NCBI GenBank assembly: GCA_964503775.1
Contig: CAZDBS010000008.1
Coordinates: forward strand, 1 to 27,715
Length of the DNA: 27,715 bases
Direction: 5' to 3'
From: CAZDBS01 sp964503775
GTDB lineage: Bacteria > Patescibacteriota > Saccharimonadia > Saccharimonadales > CAZDBS01
The position numbers were made by a program, and so were the translations under genes. Below are positions 22,722 through 27,715 of the stretch, piece after piece; within the stretch, counting starts at the first letter, position 1; the number at the start of each line of letters is the position of its first letter. The notes beneath the pieces are model-generated. The model worked only from the letters and a program-made list of their open reading frames with translations. It ran no database searches and was not told where the DNA came from.

Positions 22722-23620
22722 AGTGATCGAACCGCTTGATCAGGGTCAATCGGTTCGGATTTCAGCCGCATGTCAAGTGCGGCTGTTTTGATGACCAAAC
22801 TTTTAAGCGCTTTTAGACTAAGTCGTTTAGTGATATCGAGTGATTTTCGGACGACATAAGGTGACATACCCGCTTCTTTGGCAATTGTATCAGCTGAGCG
22901 CTGCCCTGCTGACTTTACGAGGAGTATATTGTGTAGTTGCCAGCTTATCATTGCCAAAATTTTCTGCGGTTCCTCTCCCTGAGCACGAATTTCTTGGTAT
23001 CGTTTCATGCCGTTTTGGTTATCGCCTCTAAAAATCGTATCAAGCATGTCAAAAATCGAACTCTGTGGACTCGGCTCTACCAAACGCTCGATCGAATCTC
23101 GAGTAATAGCCGGATCATAGGTCAGCAACTTCCCGAGCTCGCTCGCCAGCATCATCTGCTTGGGGCCTACGCGCTCCACCAGAAATTGCGCGTCAGCATA
23201 ACTTAGACTGCCACCAGCTGCTTTTGCTTCCTCACACAGCCAACCGACCAAACCTCGCTCGTCGATTTCCGAGTATTCGTGACACTCAGTCATTTTTTTT
23301 AGAACTTTATAGTAACTCAATCTTTTATCAATCTTCGATTCATAGATGATAAGTTCTGTGGATTCTGAAACATTGGCAATGATTTGTTCTATCTTTTCAG
23401 CCAGATGTTTTTGGGTACCGAGATCCCGCACTACAACCAGCTTGGAGGTAGCCAAAAACGGCAGGCTTTGGATTGCTTCCATCAACCTTTCTAGCGTCAG
23501 TTGCTCGGCGTCCAGTCGCTCGTACGCCAAATCGCCGTGTTCATGAACAAAAGCTTCAACCCGCTTTGTAAGTTCACGAGACATCAGGTAGCTATTGGTG
23601 CCGAGAATCGAGATAATCAT
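22722..23620 (-). CDS. holA: DNA polymerase III delta subunit (3' end in gap)
   Basis: About 300 residues are visible from ATG 23620; a complete HolA is about 330-340. It opens the beta clamp in the clamp loader. The divergent AAA+-like N-terminal domain has SLPFLATSKLVVVRDLG (about 53-69). The FLVERVGPKQMMLASELGKL and SSIFDMLDTIFRGD blocks are characteristic, and a helical collar domain follows. The ATG overlaps the mutM stop (ATGA), so the upstream in-frame start at 23692 is not needed. Any continuation past the gap in this frame is antisense to rpsT and is not coding. Confidence 0.93.
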
Positions 23621-24486
23621 AGCTTTTGACACACCGGGCAGACGTGTGTCCCTCGACCCGCTACCCGTAATTTTTCTATAGTGGTCTGACACCTCGGGCA
23701 GGCCAGGCCTTCACGCCGAAAGACACGCGCAAAACTCATGTAACTACCCTTCTTGCCCTCAGCATCGACATAATTTCTATCAGTACTCCCACCTTTTTCG
23801 ATACTCAATCGAAGCACACACTGCAGCTCATGAAAAAGCTTCGTCAGCTTGGAGTCAGAAATGTCGACAACTCGAGTCGAAGGGTGGATTTGCGCTCCCC
23901 ACAAACTTTCGTCTGCATAAATATTCCCGACACCGGCGATCACAGTTTGATCTAGCATTACAGCCTTGACCGAACTTTTACCGCGTCGTCGTAGACGCGC
24001 GATAAACTGACTGGCCGTAAAATCATCATTTAGCGGCTCGGGCCCTATCTTTTTATAGAAATCAATATTCTCCACTTCTGGTGTCGGTACTAGCCGCATC
24101 CAACCAAATTTTCGCTGGTCATTGAAATACAGACGAGAACCATCGGAAAATTCAATAGTCACCCGTGTCGATTTGTCAGGCAGCTTGCCAATCAGACTCT
24201 CGTTAGGGTGACCGGCGCCAAAACGCACCTTGGGATCAACGTAGACGAGCTGTCCAGTCATTTTGAGATGTGTCAGCAAAGTGTAATTAGTATTTAGTCT
24301 TATGAGTAAGATTTTGGCGCGACGTTCGACAGATGTAACGGCCGCTTTATACACAAATGCAGCTAGGTCACCTTCGGCATTTGGAAAGCTTTTGGCATTA
24401 TCATGAGATACAGAAACTATCGTCTTGCCGACGATAAGTCGCTCTAAGCCACGACGTACTGTTTCTACCTCCGGTAACTCTGGCAT
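23617..24486 (-). CDS. mutM: Formamidopyrimidine-DNA glycosylase
   Basis: 289 residues. It excises oxidised purines such as 8-oxoguanine and cleaves the abasic site. The start PELPEVETVRRGL gives the catalytic Pro2 and Glu3; RRAKILLIRL contains the conserved Lys near 58. The helix-two-turn-helix is DQTVIAGVGNIYADESLW. The C-terminal zinc finger is complete: CPRC, 16 residues, CPVC, with the DNA-contacting Arg in GRGTH. It overlaps holA by ATGA and begins 7 bp after the HAD gene stop. Confidence 0.96.
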   Translation of the reverse strand: MPELPEVETVRRGLERLIVGKTIVSVSHDNAKSFPNAEGDLAAFVYKAAVTSVERRAKILLIRLNTNYTLLTHLKMTGQLVYVDPKVRFGAGHPNESLIGKLPDKSTRVTIEFSDGSRLYFNDQRKFGWMRLVPTPEVENIDFYKKIGPEPLNDDFTASQFIARLRRRGKSSVKAVMLDQTVIAGVGNIYADESLWGAQIHPSTRVVDISDSKLTKLFHELQCVLRLSIEKGGSTDRNYVDAEGKKGSYMSFARVFRREGLACPRCQTTIEKLRVAGRGTHVCPVCQKL

Positions 24487-24493
24487 CGTCCCA

Positions 24494-24703
24494 TTATGCC
24501 AATAGATGTGCTAAATCTGCAATACACTGGTCAAAATTGTGATAGAGAACTGTCTGTAGGGCGGCTTGTTTGGCCCCGTCTAGATTTTCTTGTCGATCAT
24601 CAACCATCACTGTGGTGTCTGGAGTAAGACCTAACCGCTTCACCGCGGTAGTAAATATATCCGGATTGGGCTTGATCAGCCCAATTTCGAACGACAACAC
24701 CAC
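24494..24703 (-). CDS. HAD-family hydrolase, 3' fragment
   Basis: The last 69 residues of a HAD-IA type phosphatase. FEIGLIKPNPDIFTTAVKRLG carries the motif III Lys and MVDDRQENLDGAKQAAL is motif IV, with the metal-binding Asp pair. The N-terminal nucleophile region (DxD) is missing in the gap. The 188 bases beyond the gap do not encode a HAD N-terminus and belong to another gene. Substrate cannot be inferred. Confidence 0.8.
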   Translation of the reverse strand: MVLSFEIGLIKPNPDIFTTAVKRLGLTPDTTVMVDDRQENLDGAKQAALQTVLYHNFDQCIADLAHLLA

Positions 24704-24803
24704 NNNNNNNNNNNNNNNNNNNNNNNNNNNNNNNNNNNNNNNNNNNNNNNNNNNNNNNNNNNNNNNNNNNNNNNNNNNNNNNNNNNNNNNNNNNNNNNNN
24801 NNN
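24704..24803. other. Assembly gap, 100 N
   Basis: Placeholder gap between a HAD 3' fragment and a coiled-coil gene 5' fragment. At least the 5' part of the HAD gene (probably 400 bases or more) must be missing. Confidence 0.99.
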
Positions 24804-24991
24804 AACACTGCGTTGTCATGCCAAGTTTCACTACTCTGATTGAAGGCTTCATGAAATTCAGGACCCATTTTTTTAACTCGTTCTTCGATTTCTGCGATCC
24901 GCTTATCCAGCAGCGCTAGATCATCTTCGAGAATCTGCATCCGATCTCGACTCCTGAGCTTGATAAATGGTGCCTTGCGAACAAGTTTCAT
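24804..24991 (-). CDS. Gre-like coiled-coil protein, 5' fragment
   Basis: The first 62 residues of a separate gene. A basic start (MKLVRKAPFIKLRSRDRM) leads into a predicted coiled coil (LALLDKRIAEIEERVKKMG), then SSETWHDNAV. The coiled coil followed by an S-E-x-x-D-N-A stretch resembles the N-terminal hairpin of GreA/GreB family proteins (S-E-N-A-E-Y in GreA), but no C-terminal domain is visible. TATACT ends seven bases before the ATG (about 24999-25004), so it may also be leaderless. Low certainty on family. Confidence 0.5.
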
Positions 24992-25038
24992 GATTATCAG
25001 TATACTGGCAAGACTAGTGTTTTATAAAGTTGTTTACG

Positions 25039-25599
25039 TTATGAAATTCTGCCCTGTGTTGCCAGCCATTGTACAAGAACGCCAGCTGATCTATATTCCT
25101 GCATTTGACCGGTGAAGAGTAATTGCTTTACTTCATCAATTGGTAACCATTGGAGTTCGATGTCTTCGCCCTGCTCAAGTTGTTGTCCTTCGGGATGTTC
25201 TTCATAATCCGTCACTTCGAAATAATACAGATCCCATTCCATAGTCGCACCATTAACGGCTGTGACGATATGTTTCAGGTTCTTGATCTCAATACCAGCC
25301 TCTTCTCTGCCTTCGGCTTTGGCTTTCTGCATAGCTGCTTCAAGCATGTCGCCACCTGACTCGACAAACGCTCTCCATTCTTCTCGCTTGTCAAACACCT
25401 TACCTCCGGGCAACCGATAATCATAGCCGCCTGATTCGTGACGATGCTCCTTGGTTATAAGAACGCTCGTCCTGTTTTTCGACGGGATGATCAAACGAAC
25501 ACCCGGAGCCCTACGGGCCATTTCAAATACTCGCCCGCTCTGCTGCGTGATCTCAACAACTTCTAGAATTCGCCCCTCATAGACAACTTTGTCACTCAT
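25039..25599 (-). CDS. Nudix hydrolase
   Basis: 186 residues from ATG 25599, with AAGGAG seven bases upstream. The Nudix box is SGGDMLEAAMQKAKAEGREE then AGI. The catalytic glutamates (AExxEE) are kept, but the first Gly and the Arg of G-x5-E-x7-R-E-U-x-E-E are Ser and Ala. RLIIPSKNRTSVLITKEHRHE and YRLPGGKV before the box resemble ADP-ribose pyrophosphatase-type members. It probably hydrolyses a nucleoside diphosphate derivative; the substrate is unknown. The start overlaps the stop of the upstream gene by 8 bases. Confidence 0.85.
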   Translation of the reverse strand: MSDKVVYEGRILEVVEITQQSGRVFEMARRAPGVRLIIPSKNRTSVLITKEHRHESGGYDYRLPGGKVFDKREEWRAFVESGGDMLEAAMQKAKAEGREEAGIEIKNLKHIVTAVNGATMEWDLYYFEVTDYEEHPEGQQLEQGEDIELQWLPIDEVKQLLFTGQMQEYRSAGVLVQWLATQGRIS

Positions 25600-26215
25600 T
25601 TTGCTCTCCTTCAGAATCAGCAACTCCACCAATTAGTTTTCTGAGCGCGGGCTCCATCACGATAGCGTGACCGGATCCGTAGACGCAGAATACGTCTTTG
25701 CCTTGATCCCAAGCCCGTCTTACAGCTCTGAAGATAGAGAGATCTCGAATATGACTACAGTCACTCGATATTTTGTTCATCGAGGGGTCAGCAATTTTGG
25801 CATAATCCTCGGGCGTACCCTCCGCAAGCCTTTTGCCCGTTACTGCCTCGACTAGCTGCGTGACGCTTTCGGTCGTGTATTCGTTTTGCCACGGGTAGGC
25901 TTTTTTGTAAGACCCGACGACATCTTCTACGTACTCTTCTAGAGTTTTGCCTTTCTCGTGGTCATAGCGAAACCACTGTCCCATCTGTCTGCCCAAGTAA
26001 TATGCCATGATCTTGTCTTCACTGTACCCGTAGTCAGTCTTCAGACTCTCTATTTCCTCGGCGCGCTTTGGCTCTGGCGACACACACTGCACTCCTGCTT
26101 GCTGTGCGAGCCAGGCAGCAGTGCCGTTATCAGCTCCTTCTCGAATTGCCTCTTCCCGCGTCTTGCCACTCTCCGGCACAGCGTTGCCTTCGTTGAAAAC
26201 AATCTTGTTTGGGTT
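25592..26215 (-). CDS. Conserved hypothetical, possibly Tiki/TraB-like, 3' fragment
   Basis: 207 codons after the gap, 5' end missing. It is not polymerase sequence, although the frame happens to stay open into polA across the Ns. KIVFNEGN (start), then WLAQQAGVQCVSPEP, YYLGRQMGQWFRYD and a late DVFCVYGSGHAIVMEPAL are visible. The early E-G and late G-x-G-H after a hydrophobic strand resemble the Tiki/TraB/ChaN/EreA superfamily, which includes metal-dependent hydrolases. The match is by eye only. The stop overlaps the Nudix start by 8 bases, implying coupled expression. Confidence 0.6.
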   Translation of the reverse strand, partial: NPNKIVFNEGNAVPESGKTREEAIREGADNGTAAWLAQQAGVQCVSPEPKRAEEIESLKTDYGYSEDKIMAYYLGRQMGQWFRYDHEKGKTLEEYVEDVVGSYKKAYPWQNEYTTESVTQLVEAVTGKRLAEGTPEDYAKIADPSMNKISSDCSHIRDLSIFRAVRRAWDQGKDVFCVYGSGHAIVMEPALRKLIGGVADSEGEQNE

Positions 26216-26315
26216 NNNNNNNNNNNNNNNNNNNNNNNNNNNNNNNNNNNNNNNNNNNNNNNNNNNNNNNNNNNNNNNNNNNNNNNNNNNNNNNNNNNNN
26301 NNNNNNNNNNNNNNN
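26216..26315. other. Assembly gap, 100 N
   Basis: Placeholder gap between the Tiki/TraB-like fragment and polA. It must hide the last part of polA (roughly 170 codons) and the start of the next gene. Confidence 0.99.
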
Positions 26316-27715
26316 CCTTGGATCGGCATATTGATCGCCGCTCTTTCGGCTGCTTGGCGTACGACAAAGTTGCTGGAGTGTATGTCCGGCATCGGACGAC
26401 GACGACCAAAAATCGTCTCAACGTAACCCTGCTTACGCGCAAAGTCCTTGAGATGATTCATATAAGTCATGAGCGGCTTGCGAAGGTTGAAATATTTATC
26501 GATAAAAGCCTTGGCCTCACCATTGGTCATACCGGTCGCTATACTCAGTCCGTGAGGGCTCATACCGTATAACACGCCGAAATTGATGACTTTAGCCGCA
26601 CGGCGCTGGGCGGAAGTTACCTCATCAAGTTTCACGCCGTAAACTTGCGCGGCAGTCTGAGCGTGAATATCTATACCTTCGTTGAAGGCTTTGATGAGTT
26701 CATGATCCTCGGCCAGAACAGCAGCTAGGCGAAGTTCGAATTGAGAATAATCAGCCGATATGAGGACATTACCCTTGCCGGCTTCGAAAGCCGTGCGGAT
26801 ATGTTTGCCCAGCTCAGTGCGTACTGGGATGTTCTGCAAGTTGGGGTCATTGGAACTTAGTCTTCCGGTCTGAGCAACCGTCAGGCTATAGGTCGTGTGG
26901 ACTCGACTATTTTCATCGACAAGCTTTGGTAGGGTGTCGACGTAAGTGTTCTTGAGTTTGGTCACCTCCCGATATTGGGTAATGAGATCGATGATGGGAT
27001 GTAATCCCCGGAGCTTATCAAGCTCAGTGGCAGCAGTGCTATACCCCGTCTTGCCCTTCTTCACTCCCATGGTCGGCAGATTTAGTTTGACGAAAAGAAT
27101 ATCTGCAAGCTGGGAGGGTGAAGATATGTTGAACTCCTGATCTGCATGTCCATAAATTTGTTGTTCAAGATCGCTGATTGAATCTTCGAGTCGTACGGCA
27201 AACTTCTGAAGATACGTAGCATCAAGCTGGATACCTTCGTATTCCATAGCGGCAAGTACCGGGATAACTGGCCATTCGATATCTTCGGCCACGCTCTGGA
27301 CTTTCTCCAATTTGCCCAGTTCCATGATCTGCTCGTTGAAAAGCGTATGGATAACAGCGATCCGCTCCGGAGCCGTCGTCACGAAGTCTTCGTTGGGCTG
27401 ATCGTCGAAGTTGGTGCCCTCATACCCCAATGTATCGGCAAGTTGAGAGAGACTTTGTTCTCTGATCAGTGGATTAATGAGAAAAGCACCGATAAGCACG
27501 TCGTGTCCCACGGGGCCGAGGGTAATACCTAGCGTTCGGGCGGCTTTGATGTCGGATTTGATGTCATAGCCGACCTTCTTGACTTTCGGATCTTCGAGGA
27601 CAGCTTGGAGTGCTCTCTTGGCTTGCGGCATCCCCACTTTCTTTATGTCAATGACGTATACCTTGGTGGGTTCGGGCGAGACAACAAAGTACAGCGGATC
27701 GCGCCCATGCTTGCC
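26316..27715 (-). CDS. polA: DNA polymerase I, internal part
   Basis: 466 codons, open at both ends: the 5' end is beyond the window edge and the 3' end is in the gap. From the right edge come part of the 3'-5' exonuclease-like domain (KVGYDIKSDIKAARTLG, VGHDVLIGAFLINP) and then the polymerase thumb, palm and fingers. Motif A is ISADYSQFELRLAAVLAEDH; motif B is RRAAKVINFGVLYGMSPHGL. GRRRPMPDI and AINMPIQG precede the missing motif C (HDE). The exo III position that is Y-x3-D in E. coli Pol I reads F-x3-A here, so proofreading is probably lost. Fills gaps in repair and lagging-strand synthesis. Confidence 0.93.

Noticed and set aside
22394..23692. A 432-codon minus-strand frame across the gap
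   Set aside because: Its last part is antisense to rpsT and its first 24 codons precede the coupled holA ATG; only 22722-23620 is holA.

Overview
The window is a gene-dense bacterial draft scaffold, almost all coding on the minus strand. Only ychF and rpsT lie on the plus strand. The gene set fits Candidatus Saccharibacteria (TM7) or a close Patescibacteria/CPR relative. It combines a secretin-free (monoderm-type) type IV pilus operon, RNase J plus PNPase, compact housekeeping genes with 1-4 nt overlaps, an EF-P with an M-G-R-G-G tip, and standard stop codons with TGA used as stop. The lineage is inferred from protein character; no 16S gene is present. Three runs of exactly 100 N (22622-22721, 24704-24803, 26216-26315) are placeholder scaffold gaps. 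Reading frames that cross them are not real genes.

Layout. 1-6853: pilM-pilN-pilO-(small membrane ORF)-pilB-pilT-pilC, then the first 13 codons of a prepilin cut off at the left edge. The operon is transcribed leftwards from a good promoter that places the start site at the pilM ATG. 6906-8035: a DUF1697 gene and an HD-domain nucleotidase, divergent from ychF (8072-9154) across about 36 bp. 9144-11643: rpsF-ssb-rpsR-efp-tlyA on the minus strand, driven by a consensus promoter whose -35 box overlaps the ftsK stop codon. 11728-13947: ftsK with its own consensus promoter. 14051-14191: a noncoding imperfect hairpin of about 141 nt, the best candidate for something undescribed. 14192-19498: rpsO-pnp-udg-rnj, an RNA-turnover cluster with a family 4-like uracil-DNA glycosylase that has lost its Fe-S cysteines. 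19538-22125: truB and a degenerate DHH/NrnA-like protein with a proline-rich tail of about 320 residues. 22268 to the gap: rpsT. After the gap, on the minus strand: holA, mutM, a HAD hydrolase 3' fragment, [gap], a Gre-like coiled-coil 5' fragment, a Nudix gene, a Tiki/TraB-like 3' fragment, [gap], and polA, which runs off the right edge.

How it fits together. The pilus block contains the motor ATPases (PilB, PilT), platform (PilC), inner-membrane alignment complex (PilM/N/O) and a pilin. No PilP or PilQ is seen, as expected for a cell with one membrane. The rest is core translation, replication/repair and RNA decay. No tRNA, rRNA, CRISPR array, insertion sequence or prophage was seen. Outside the N gaps, no stretch longer than 300 bases lacks a gene.
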